Shown piece by piece: positions 21,574 through 32,435 of a DNA stretch of 64,000 bases. The notes below the pieces were generated by a model, which searched no databases, was not told where the DNA came from, and was given only the letters and a program-made list of their open reading frames with translations. The first letter of the stretch is position 1, and every line of letters begins with the position of its first letter. Source of the DNA: Humulus lupulus (taxonomy: Eukaryota > Streptophyta > Magnoliopsida > Rosales > Cannabaceae); contig NC_084795.1 in NCBI RefSeq assembly GCF_963169125.1, forward strand, positions 193,600,214 to 193,664,213. Reading direction: 5' to 3'. The translations under genes were made by a program, and so were the position numbers.

Positions 21574-23970
21574 ATGGTGACCACTCGATCCAAACATGGC
21601 AACGAGACAGAACAGCATGATGGGCAGGAGGCCCGCCATGTTGCCCTCCCTGATGAGCAAGTTCCTGAAGTCCAGCAGAGACCAGGAAAGCAGCCGGCCG
21701 GCCAAGACGACACTGGTAGTTCGGCGCCCCGGCCGCCTAATCCAAATCCATGTTATTACACTGCGGTGGAGATGGAGAATGCTCAGCTGAGGAGCCAGCT
21801 AGCAGCAGCTGGTCAGCAAATCCAGGATATTCTGAGTCGACTACCCCCTCTCACAACCAACGGTAACGTTGGAGAGAGGCAAGGCGTGGCTCCTAAGTCT
21901 CGCCGGAGTAATCGATCCAGGCGTAGCCGTTCGGGTAGACTCCCTGCAGCCAACTCCACCCCTTCACCGCACCATCAAGAGGCGAACTTCAGGGAAATGC
22001 CTCAGACCGAACAGCAGCAGTACAACCGTTCGGTTAGGACATCAACCCCTAGCTCTCAGCCTTCCTCGAGGACGCCCAGAAGAGATCGAGGAAGTTCCCA
22101 AAGGAGGGCCAAGGGGATCCGGAGATGTCAGCCCGTCCCCGAAGAACGTCCAGTTCCTCGTCCAGCTCGCCCAGCGCGAAACCAGCAAGCTGGCAGGGCC
22201 GAGGGGCCCCCACCAAATTTAGTCCGTCCGGACGGCACTAGGATCGCCTCTCCGGTCAGGCATCCTCCTTCTCCCATCAGATATCCGTCTCCTCAGCCCG
22301 TCCGAGACATCCCGACCTACGGAAATAGTAGGGGAGACCCGCCATCGGCCGGGCCTTCCCGGCGCAGCAGGGTGCCGGGGGAAGGATCAGGTCGGAGCCG
22401 CCAAAGACGCACCTCGAGCCTGTCCAGCAGGAGTCACTGGACCGGTAGTGCACGGAGTGATCTTTCGGGAGGAGACCTGCGACAGCGACTAAGTTCAGCA
22501 CAAAGTCACCATACTACCCAGGGAGGCGACCTTCGAGATCGCCTCAACTCTCACAGAGAGGATCGAGTTAGGGATGGTAGCCAGGCCCGCTCAGTTGGGG
22601 TCCGATCCGAAGTACATAATGGCGGGAATGCCCCAAATGACCTATCTCCAGATAGGAGGGGCAACAACCCGCCTAATATGTACAACGGGTCCGGAGCTGT
22701 TGAACAGCCCCGGAATAACCTAGGATCTCAGGACAAAACCCTAGAGCGCTTAACTCAAATGGAGGAGCTGATGAAGAAGCTCCTGTCGGAGAAAGAAAAG
22801 GACGAATATGATTCAGGGGATGAGATGGAGCTCTTCGCCCCCAACATAGCAGCAACGGCATACCCTTCTGGCTTTCGTATGCCTCACTTGTCAAAGTTCA
22901 GCGGGGATGGAGACCCATCTGACCACTTAGGGATGTTCAACACCCTAATGATGGCTCATAACATCGGGCCAGAGCTTCGTTGCTTGATCTTTCCTTCCAC
23001 CCTAACTGGACCTGCCAGGCAGTGGTTCAAACAAAGTAAAAGGCAGTCAATCAGCTCCTGGAAGACCTTTTCGGCTGACTTCAAAAGGGCGTTCCGCGCC
23101 TCTCAGGCCGCTAGGGTCCAGGCCGACTCCCTAGCTAACGTGAGACAGCAACCTGGAGAGACGCTAAAAGCCTACTTGAGCAGATTTGCAAATGTCGCTG
23201 CTCGAGCCAGAGACGCCGACGACAGCTCCAAACTCATGGCTATGAGGACCGGGATCCTAGTAGGCGGAGATCTGTGGAAGGATATTCAAAGGAGGGGGGT
23301 CAGCTCAGTTAGTGAATTCCTTAACAGAGCCCAAGAGTGGATAAACTTGGAAGAAGCTGAAGCTTCAGCCGCGGGGACCAGCCAGGTCCTCGAGAAGCCC
23401 GCTGGGACGGGAACAGAGATCGTAGTAGCGACTCCCGACGTCACGCAGAGTAACCAGCCCGGTGGCGGCAAAAGAAAAGGGAATGGTGAAAACAGCCAGC
23501 ACGGTCAAAAGAAGAATAAGTCCGTGGATAAATTCAAGCCCGTGTTCACAACGTATACCGAGCTCACCCAAACCAGAGAGAATATTTTCCTGGCCAACGC
23601 TACGCGAGTCCCCTGGAAAAGACCGGAGCTAATAAAGCACCCTAAGGGAAAGAGAGACGCTTCCAAATTCTGCCGTTTTCATAACGACGTCGGGCACAAT
23701 ACCGACGACTGCAGGCACCTCAAAGATGAAATCGAGACTCTCATCCGAGCAGGTCCGTTGGCGCAATACTCGCGGAACAGGGTCCCGACAAGTCGACCCG
23801 CTCCGGAGATCCCAGCCAGTCAACCTGGACCTCGGGTAGATCAGGACGTCCTTCCCCCCGTGGTCGAGGGAGAGATTTCCACCATCTCTGGAGGACCACA
23901 CATGGCTGGCACGAGCAGAGGCGCCCAGAAGAGGTACGTAAATGAGTTGAAGGCCCACAATGGAGGGGAG
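21574..23970 (+). CDS. Gag polyprotein of element A (interrupted at its 3' end)
   Basis: The frame from ATG 21574 is open for 799 codons up to the nested LTR. The N-terminal half is rich in Ser, Arg, Pro and Gly and probably disordered. A short coiled stretch (MEELMKKLLSEKEKDEYD, near residue 400) precedes the Gag core of about 180 residues with PHLSKFSGDGDPSDHL, LRCLIFPSTL and SWKTFSADFK. A basic linker and a CHHC zinc knuckle (CRFHNDVGHNTDDC) follow, for RNA binding. Gag builds the cytoplasmic particle that packages element RNA. The conserved RYVNELKAHNGG end is broken by the solo LTR, after which a chance extension runs to a stop at 24051. In pol the frame resumes in phase at 27680, so gag and pol were one open frame. 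Confidence 0.92.
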
Positions 23971-26900
23971 TGTAACGACCCCGATTTTCAAGACTCGATA
24001 ATGCGGAAATATAAATGTTTTCATTTAACAAAATGTCTCAAAATCCCATAGAAAAAAAACTTTTTAAAAAGTCGTATGGCCATACTTAACATTTAGTTAC
24101 AAACATGTTTTATAAAGATTAGAGTGAGCCTAGTTTAGGAAAATTACACAACATTTCCAAAAATAAAAAGGCTTCCCAAAAGGTCGGTCCACATGTACAT
24201 TTGCAAGGAAGACTCCAGCGCTCACTGCTCTGCCTTGCCCTTGCTCTTACCTACAACATGAAACAACTAGGTAAGCGAAAACGCTTAGTAAGATCAACTT
24301 TCAAACAAAGCATGTTGAGAATTAAGGTTCCGGACCCTACACAATCAATTTCAAGAACGCTAAAGCGTCCTGGCAAACTTATGGTCATGCCTGATAACCA
24401 ATGATAAATTAATTCATAACTAGATAAAAATCCTGCACTCAGAAAAATCCCAGAACAAGCAGATATATCATATCACAGCTAATTCTTATCAACAATTATA
24501 TCCCTGCACTCAGAAAATCCCAGAGCAAGCAGATATATTATATCACAACTATATCTTACCAACAATTATCTCCCTGCACTTAGAAAATCCCAGAGCAAGC
24601 AGATATATTATATCACAATATAATTCGAGACCAACGCTCGACAATTTCCAACAATTCATGCGTAACGCGCCCTCCAACATAATTGCTAATCTGTAAAAGA
24701 GAACCGAGTCTCCACACTAAGATCTAGCCAATAAATATTCTCATCAAGGGTAACTATCGTGTTACCTAGGGCATCGCTACTTATTCAAGAGTGTAATCCA
24801 ATTTACACGGTTTTACGGAGACTTCTATGTTAATCAGTGGTGCTGGTGAGCAGCTGCCCCTAGGGTGTTCAGCCTCACTCAATCTTGGCAACCCCAGTAT
24901 CTCTAGGCACTCTCACGGAATGGCCAATATTCACGGCTGCTATCCGGGAATAACTTATCAGAGCACTTGCTCGGATTCTAACCGTCCAATGATTAAGTAA
25001 GCATGAGGGCCCCTAGGTCCCATTTATCTTGGCGCCCCTAGGTTTAACCAGCTTATCCTCATCTCATGGCCACTCGTCGCGGTAATGAACTGGACATAAA
25101 TAAAATCAAGCAGTGTGACGGGGATCAACCGTCTAGGATATGACGGACTTCTACCGTTCATATTTTCTAAATCAGCACTCACTAGACTAACGTCTCTAAG
25201 CAACTTTCTATGACAGCCTATGTATATGCATGTATCCCTATACTAACATACAAGACAATAATCATTTCATGTTGCAGCCATACAATATAAGTTGACTTAC
25301 TTGGAGTCCTTAGCGCTCAGCAGGTTTTCACCCTCCAACGTTCAGTCCAGTTACGCTTAGCCAATACTGTAGTTATCCATACAGTATACTCGGATTAATT
25401 ATGGCACTCATAATTCATTATTATTATTTTGGGCAGTTGGGTCATTTTAATAAAAGTCATTTGTAAGGATTTATAATCCTTATTTGGTTTTAAACCTATT
25501 AAGGAAAGTCATACAAAATATTCGAGACTAAACCCTAAGTCTCGGGGAGACCTATCCTAAGGTCTCGATACCTAGGCTCGGGTATCACAATGGTATTTCC
25601 CCACAACCCGCTAAAAATCTTACTCTTTCAAGGTATCACTATTAACCTGCACTTTCGACTAGTCGGTTAAAATATGTAAGATTTTAGCCGGTATTATATC
25701 TAGAAAATACAAATAAATTCCTTAATTATTTTTAAAGAAAATAAACTCTTTAAATTTTCCTTTTATTTTTCTTAAGGTTTTAATATCTAAAAACCGTTTT
25801 AAGAAAATTGCCTAATTTGTCTTAATTAGGAAAACCGTTATAAATTTCTCATCTTGACTAATTAATTTTCCCAAAAGCAATTAATCAATTTTACTTACTA
25901 GAAAAATAATTCATTTAAACTCAAAGGGGTAATTTTAGTGAAAATATGATTTCAAGACTTACCAATTTATATCTTGAAATAAACAAAATTTTACTTTTTA
26001 CCTTATGTTCCAAAATCTCATTTTTACACTAAGTGTGAAAAATCTATTTTTCACATTTTTAACTACATACTTCGTTAGTTCATAACTTGAAATTTACTTA
26101 CCCAATTGTTACCAAAATTTCCCAATTCCATTTTTGTTATGCCATTTAGGTCTTTGTAAAATCTTAGGTCAAAATGAGCATTTTTGATTGGTGAAATCAT
26201 TTTCCAACAATGAGGTAAAAATGACCTTATTTTCAAGTCCTTATTTTTTCCAAACTTTGACAGCTAATAACTTTCAAACCGTTTAATATTTTCTTACCAA
26301 ATTTTACAGTGGACTAATAGGTTATACCAGAAATATGTCCACAAAATTTTAGAAAAAACTGGGTTCATTTGCCCTATACAGTGGCTGTCCAAACTTGGTT
26401 CCGAAAATAAGAATACGAAAAAACAGTTTTTTACCTAAACTTTGAAATAGCATAACTTACTCATTTCTAAACATTTTTTTGTGTTTCAAAAGCTCAATTT
26501 TATGTACTAAATCTCAACAACATCAAAGTACAATTTAATTTTACAAAAACAATATACAGTGGCTGCTTGACCCCTTGGAAGTCACAGCTCAAAACATGTT
26601 TTGTTTTAGGGTATCCTACAAAACCCTTGGGGGTTTTGGTTCCCATTTTCAAAAATCAATACTCATGCATCATAAAAATTATTAAACAACTACCATAACC
26701 TTATTACATCATCAACAAGAAACTCTAAGCATTAGATATACAAAATAATGCTTAAAACTAAAAACCCTACAACAAAATCATCAAAAGTAAACTTTTTACC
26801 TCTTTGGTGTTCTTGCTTAAGGTTTGGACCTTCCTATAAGCTTTGACTCCTTCAAAACCTTTCAAAAACCCTAACAAACTTCCCCCAACAACATAGTCAA

Positions 26901-27674
26901 TTAGCTATTTGAAACTCTATGCTTAAAACTTTACAAAAGTCTAGATTAATGAAACTTTACCTTAGGGAAAACCCTTCCTAGACCAAGACTTAGCTTCCAA
27001 GTTTCTTTGGTGTTCTTGGGGTTGCAAATGGAGATAACACTTGAGAGAGTCTTCAAAAATCAGATGAGAGTGAATGAGGGAGGGATAGTGGTCGGATTTG
27101 GAGGTTAGAATGGCTCACACAACTCTTCAAAATATCACAAAACACTTGAGTGCTTTTCTACCCACTTGCCCACTTGACTTCTTACACCTTTTTCACTCTC
27201 ATTAAGTTTTAATCACCAAACTTACTATTAATTAATTAAATTAAATGTCTCTCATATTTAATTTAATTAACCACAAAATAAAATTTAACCTAAGGTCCAT
27301 TCATGGAATAAAATTCCCCATTTCGGCAAAATTAGGCATTTACCACAAAATGCCTTAAAATTTCCATTTTCTTTTAGGTTTATTATTTTTGACCAAACTT
27401 TAACTTTTATGAATGTATTTTATGCCCAAAATATAATTGCCATGATTTTTCATTTTATTTTCCGAGATTTTTACCCGATCAGGGTTTTTGTGTCGGTCCA
27501 GGACCGAAAGTCTTATCTTGACTTTTAAAATCACAAAATTCATATTTTGGCTAGCAATAACTCATGGAATACTTACAAACAAAATATAATATTATTTAAA
27601 ATAATATTCTTAACCCGGGGGAAAAACTCCCGACCCGAGTCGCTTAAAGGTACCCGAAAACGTAGGACGTTACA
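23971..27674 (-). mobile_element. Solo LTR of a second Tekay-like family (3704 bp), nested in element A
   Basis: The insert runs from TGTAACGACC to GGACGTTACA on the plus strand and is flanked by the perfect duplication GGGAG (23966-23970 and 27675-27679). No polypurine tract, primer-binding site or coding region accompanies it, so it is one LTR left by recombination. The minus orientation follows from the GTTGTAGGTAAG-type acceptor motif, which in this superfamily lies a few hundred bases from the 3' end and here is at about 24250 near the plus-strand left end. The same family occurs in sense at 46249-48155. Scattered short frames inside are chance. Confidence 0.92.
24432..24625. repeat. Tandem repeat, about 70-bp unit, 2.8 copies, inside the solo LTR
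   Basis: CCTGCACT recurs at 24432, 24503 and 24573, each time followed by AGAAAA(A)TCCCAGA(A/G)CAAGCAGATATAT. The unit is 70-71 bp with a few mismatches. Confidence 0.85.
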
Positions 27675-30600
27675 GGGAGTTCGTCCCGGAACAACGTCAA
27701 TCAAAACAACAAAGATTAGAGAAACAACCGATCACTTTCACGGAGGAAGACGCGAGCCATGTCCAATTCCCTCATAACGATCCCTTGGTCGTAGCAGTCC
27801 AGCTCGCCAACTGGAGAGTAAGGAGAGTGTTAGTGGACAATGGGAGCTCGGTGAACCTCCTATTCCGTTCCACCTTAGAAAAAATGGGTCTGACCGTCTC
27901 CGAGCTGAAGGCAACCTCGATGATGCTATATGGCTTTTCAGGAGAAGGGTCAGCAGCGATAGGAACGATTGAGCTGGTGATCACCCTAGGAGACGAGTCC
28001 CGAACAGTGTCCAAACTACTCGAATTCGTAGTCATTGACTGCTCCGCTGCCTACAATGCAATTTTGGGCCGACCTACGCTCGTTGCTTTCGAAGCTATCA
28101 CGCCCGTCCGGCACCTCGCCATGAAGTTCCCTACTTCAACAGGGGTCTGCACTATCAAGGGCGATCAGCTCGCTGCCAGGGAATGCTACAGCATTTCCAT
28201 GAAGGGAAAATCTAAACCCGGGCAGGTGACGATGGCCATTCAGGATGAAGAGGAATCATAGGGACCCAAGGCGGCTCCTGAGATTGAAAAACCTCGGGTT
28301 TCCGAAGACGAAAAGCTCGCCCTAAGCGAGGACGTTGACCCCCGAGTAGGCGAGGACAGGTCCGAGCTCCAAGCTATTGAAGATCTCGAGGAGGTAGGCA
28401 TCGATGAACAAAACCCATCACGGACGGTTAAGCTCGGAAAGAACCTCTGCGATATAAGAAAGGCGGAACTGACTGCGTTTCTGAAAAAGAACCTGGACGT
28501 ATTCGCATGGTCGCACGAGGACATGATAGGGATCAGTCCGAGCGTAATCATGCACACGCTCCACCTAGACAAAAGCGTCCCTGCCATGTCTCAAAAGCAG
28601 AGGCGTTTAGGGACAACCCGAGCCGAAGCCCTTGAAGAAGAAGTGGCCCGGCTCAAAAAATGTGGCTTTATCCGCGAAGCCAGATTTCCCATTTGGGTTG
28701 CCAATCCCGTGTTACTTCTAAAGCCCAATGGGAAGTTGCGGACCTGTATCGACTTTTCTGACCTGAATAAAGCCTGCCCCAAGGATTGCTTTCCATTGCA
28801 GAGGATCGATCAACTGGTGGATGCCACGGCGGGGCACGAGCTCATGTCCTTCATGGACGCGTACTCAGGCTACAATCAGATCGCGATGAATCCGGCAGAC
28901 CAGGATCATACCAGCTTCATGACCCCGACTAATGTCTATTGCTATAAGGTCATGCCGTTCGGTCTTAAGAATGCCGGGGCTACCTACCAAAGGCTGGTAA
29001 ATAGAATGTTCGCGGATCAGATGGGGAAAAACATGGAAGTGTACGTCGATGATATGCTTGTCAAGTCAAAGATTGCCAGCAACCACGTCACCGATCTAGA
29101 AGAATGCTTTAACATACTACGAGAATATGGCATGAGGCTCAATCCTCAGAAGTGCACTTTCGGTGTCGCATCGGGGAAATTCTTGGGTTTCATAGTCAAT
29201 ACCCGAGGAATCGAGGCAAACCCCAACAAGATCAGGTCACTGCTCGAGCTTCCTTCCCCCAGGTCGCGGAAAGATGTCCAAGGCCTCACAGGAAGGGTGG
29301 CAGCACTGAACCGGTTCATTTCCAAATCGACCGACAAGTGTTTACCCTTCTACAACCTGCTCCGGGGAAACAAGAAGTTTGAATGGACAGTAGAGTGTGA
29401 AAGCGCATTCCTCGACCTAAAAACGCACCTGGCTGAGCCACCTGTGCTGCCAAAGCCCAAGGTAGGAGAACCTCTTTTCCTCTACATGGCCGTCACTGAG
29501 GACGCAGCTAGTGCTGTTCTGGTGCGAGAAGAGGACCAGGCTCAGAAACCGGTTTATTACATCAGCAAGAGACTCCTCGGAGCTGAGTCAAGGTACCCAT
29601 TGATGGAAAAACTGGCGTTCTGCCTAATCACGGCCTTGCGAAAACTCAGGCCATACTTCCAGTCCCACTCTGTACACATCATGACCGATCAGCCTCTAAG
29701 GCAGGTTTTGCAAAAGCCTGAAGCCTCGGGGCGCTTGCTAAAGTGGGCGGTCGAACTCAGTCAGTTCGAGATTTTCTATACTCCCCGAACTACCATAAAA
29801 AGTCAAGCCTTGGCCGAATTCGTGGCAGAATGCGCGGGATTCCATGAGATCCCATCAGAAGACTCACCTCAGGTCGCCTCCTCAAGTTCATCGTGGAAGA
29901 TCTTCGTTGATGGCTCATCTAACGAGAACGGCTCCAGGGCCGGAATCATTCTGATATCCCCAGAGGGGCATAGATTCCACTCGGCGCTGAGGTTCGGGTT
30001 CAAGGCATCTAACAACGAGGCAGAGTACGAGGCCTTGTTAGCTGGACTTAGGATAGCCAGCGAGCTAAAGGCAAGCTCTGTCCAATGCTTCAGCGACTCC
30101 CAGCTTGTGGTGAATCAGGTTCTAGGCGAGTATCAGGCGCGGGGTCCCAAGATGGCCTCCTATTTGGCTAAGGTAAAATCCGAACTGTCTACGTTTGGGC
30201 AAGGGTCGATCAAACAGATACCTCGGGAGCAGAACGCCAACGCAGATGCTCTCGCCAAGCTCGCCACCTCGGGAGAGACAGAAACCCTGGGGTTGGTGCC
30301 AGTTGAGTTCTTGGAGAAACCCAGCATAGACGGAGATCGAGCAGATATTGAAATGATTGACATCAGGCCGACCTGGATGACTCCCATTGTTGAGTACCTC
30401 GTCGAGGGCAAGTTACCCGAAGGGCGCAACGACGCACGACGAGTCCTTTATCAAGCTCCGAGGTATACGCTAGTCGAGGGGGTGTTGTACCGACGTGGGC
30501 ATTCCTTACCTCTCCTCCGGTGCGTTCTTCCAAGTGAAACGAAGGCCATCCTGCAAGAAGTTCATGACGGATTCTGCGGATATCACACTGGGGGGAAAAG

Positions 30601-30829
30601 CCTGGCCTTGAAGATCCTTCGGCAGGGTTATTACTGGCCAACTCTGTCCAAAGACTCGATCTCATATGTAAAAAAGTGCGACAAGTGTCAGCGGTTCGCC
30701 GCGGTTGCACGAGCTCCTCCGACCGAGCTAAAAATGATTTCGTCTCCCTGGCCCTTCGCCATTTGGGGGATAGATCTAATAGGCGCCCTGCCCACCGGAA
30801 AAGGCGGGTCCGTTACGCCGTGGTAGCCA
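27675..30829 (+). pseudogene. pol of element A: protease, reverse transcriptase, two RNase H domains, start of integrase
   Basis: After the solo LTR the frame resumes at 27680 (EFVPEQRQ). The aspartic protease has Asp-Asn-Gly-Ser (27836-27847) where Asp-Thr-Gly is usual. A TAG at 28259-28261 interrupts the linker at a site where element D keeps a Gln codon. Reverse transcriptase follows with DLNKACPKD and catalytic YVDD (29042-29053). The first RNase H has AVLVREED and MTDQPLRQVL (about 29460-29715). The second, Tat-specific RNase H has FVDGSSNENGS, EAEYEALLAGL and SDSQLVVNQ (about 29900-30120). The integrase zinc finger is at about 30560-30700 (ending CDKCQRF). After WGIDLIGALPTGKGG a single missing base shifts the frame near 30806, and the pol frame ends at 30824-30826. 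Confidence 0.92.
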
Positions 30830-31608
30830 TTGACTACTTCACCAAGTGTGCCGAAGCAGAGCCGTTGGCGACAATAACATCGAAAAAAGTGCTAGACTTC
30901 GTGGTTAAAAGCATCATATGTCGATTTGGCCTACCCAAAAAGATCGTCTCCGACAATGGCACTCAATTTGACAGCGACCTGTTCACTGAATTTTGCGAAA
31001 GGCACGGAATTGTGAAAAGCTTCTCGTCCGTGGCCTATCCCCAGGCGAACGGCCAGGTCGAGGCTGTCAATAAAACTCTGAAGGCAAGCCTCAAGAAGAG
31101 GTTAGATGAGGCAAAGGGGATCTGGCCAGAACGGCTCCCCCAAGTTCTGTGGGCCTATAGGACCTCACATCGGACTCCCACGGGTCACACTCCTTTCTCC
31201 CTAACCTTTGGAAGTGAAGCAGTCCTCCCCGTGGAGGTGAAGGTCCTGTCGCACAGGGTCCGGTCCTACGATCAAGACGAGAACCACGAGCTCCTATGCC
31301 ACTCCTTAGACTTAGTGGATGGAAGGCGAGAGGATTCACAACTCCAGCTCGCCTGTTATCAACAGAAAATCACTCACTACTTCAACACTAAGGTCAAAAG
31401 ACGTGCCTTTAGCGTCGGCGATTTGGTCTTGAGGAGAGTTTTCCTGGTCGGGAAAGATCCCAAAGATGGGGTTTTGGGACCAAGCTGGGAAGGACCATAC
31501 CAGGTCATCGAAGTCATCAAAGAGGGAACTTATAAGTTAGCTCGACTTGGTGGAGGGGCGGTCCCGCGGACTTGGAATGCTATCCACCTAAAGAAATATT
31601 ATCAATGA
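30800..31608 (+). pseudogene. Integrase catalytic core and C-terminus of element A (shifted frame)
   Basis: This is the continuation of pol after the 1-bp frameshift. It contains the second catalytic Asp (SDNGTQFDS, about 30951) and the Glu (NGQVEAVNK, about 31054); the first Asp lies just before the break. The C-terminal part has FSVGDLVLRRVF and GPYQVIEV, an SH3-like DNA-binding fold, and stops at 31606-31608 after LKKYYQ. No chromodomain is present, which fits Tat and contrasts with element C. Confidence 0.92.
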
Positions 31609-31738
31609 GCCATTTGTAAGGCCTAGAAGGTCACCTTCCATGTATAAATAAAAATCAAATGTTTCTCGTTATTTGCAAGTGTAATTTTAAAGTAACAACG
31701 AAAGACCCTTTCCCAGTTACTTGGGGGGCATATGGTAC
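31609..31738 (+). other. Post-integrase spacer with a polypurine-tract-like motif
   Basis: CTTGGGGGGCATA at 31720-31732 is nearly the same as the tract adjoining the 3' LTR of element A (CTTGGGGTGCAGA, 36071-36083) and the one of element F. It also occurs after integrase in elements D and F. Confidence 0.7.
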
Positions 31739-32300
31739 CTGGATATATCCAGGTCTCCTTAACGACTTAGGTGTTAATTTTTATCTACGGATAAGAGTTA
31801 TCACAAACTAAGTCCTATCCTGGTCTTAACCAGGTCATAAAACTTAGAAGTTAACAAAAATTTGTTGACCGCAGTTCTTCTTTAAAGAGCCCGGGATACG
31901 GATAAAAGTTGACGCGAACTAAGTTTTTTCAAAATAAGTTCCTGGTCTTAACCAGGTCATAAAACTTAGAAGTTAACAAAAATTTGTTGACCGCGGTTCT
32001 TCTTTAAAGAGCCCGGGATACGGATAAAAGTTGACGCGAACTAAGTTTTTTCAAAATAAGTTCCTGGTCTTAACCAGGTCATAAAACTTAGAAGTTAACA
32101 AAAATTTGTTGACCGCGGTTCTTCTTTAAAGAGCCCGGGATACGGATAAAAGTTGACGCGAACTAAGTTTTTTCAAAATAAGTTCCTGGTCTTAACCAGG
32201 TCAGAAAACTTAGAGGTGAACTAAAATTTGTTGAACGCGGATCTTCTTTAAAGAGCCCGGGATACGGATAAAGTTAACTCGAACTAAGTTCATAAAAATA
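31739..32300 (+). repeat. 122-bp tandem repeat array of element A
   Basis: CCTGGTCTTAACCAGG recurs at 31819, 31941, 32063 and 32185, an exact 122-bp period. The second and third units are nearly identical; the first and last are degenerate, and a remnant at 31737-31755 carries the variant CCTGGATATATCCAGG. Each unit opens with this short palindrome (6-bp arms, 4-bp loop) and includes GAGCCCGGGATACGGATAAA. Tandem repeats in the hypervariable 3' region are known in Tat/Ogre elements. Confidence 0.93.
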
Positions 32301-32435
32301 AAGAGATGAATTCTGACCAAATGCATAAAAATATATATGTAAAACTGGCTGAGCAAATTGTCTCGAGGCGGAAACGCCTCACATAAAAAGAAAATTACAA
32401 TAGAAAGAGTTCAAAATACTTAAACAAAAAGTGTC

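Noticed and set aside
22277..24031. Minus-strand frames over the gag of element A
   Set aside because: They are shadows of the high-GC gag frame and show no domain or splice sites.
24201..24404. Short frame in the solo LTR
   Set aside because: It is in a long noncoding LTR; the frame is not conserved in the sense copy at 46249-48155.
31739..32300. CRISPR-like array
   Set aside because: The repeats are contiguous 122-bp units without variable spacers, in a plant retrotransposon.
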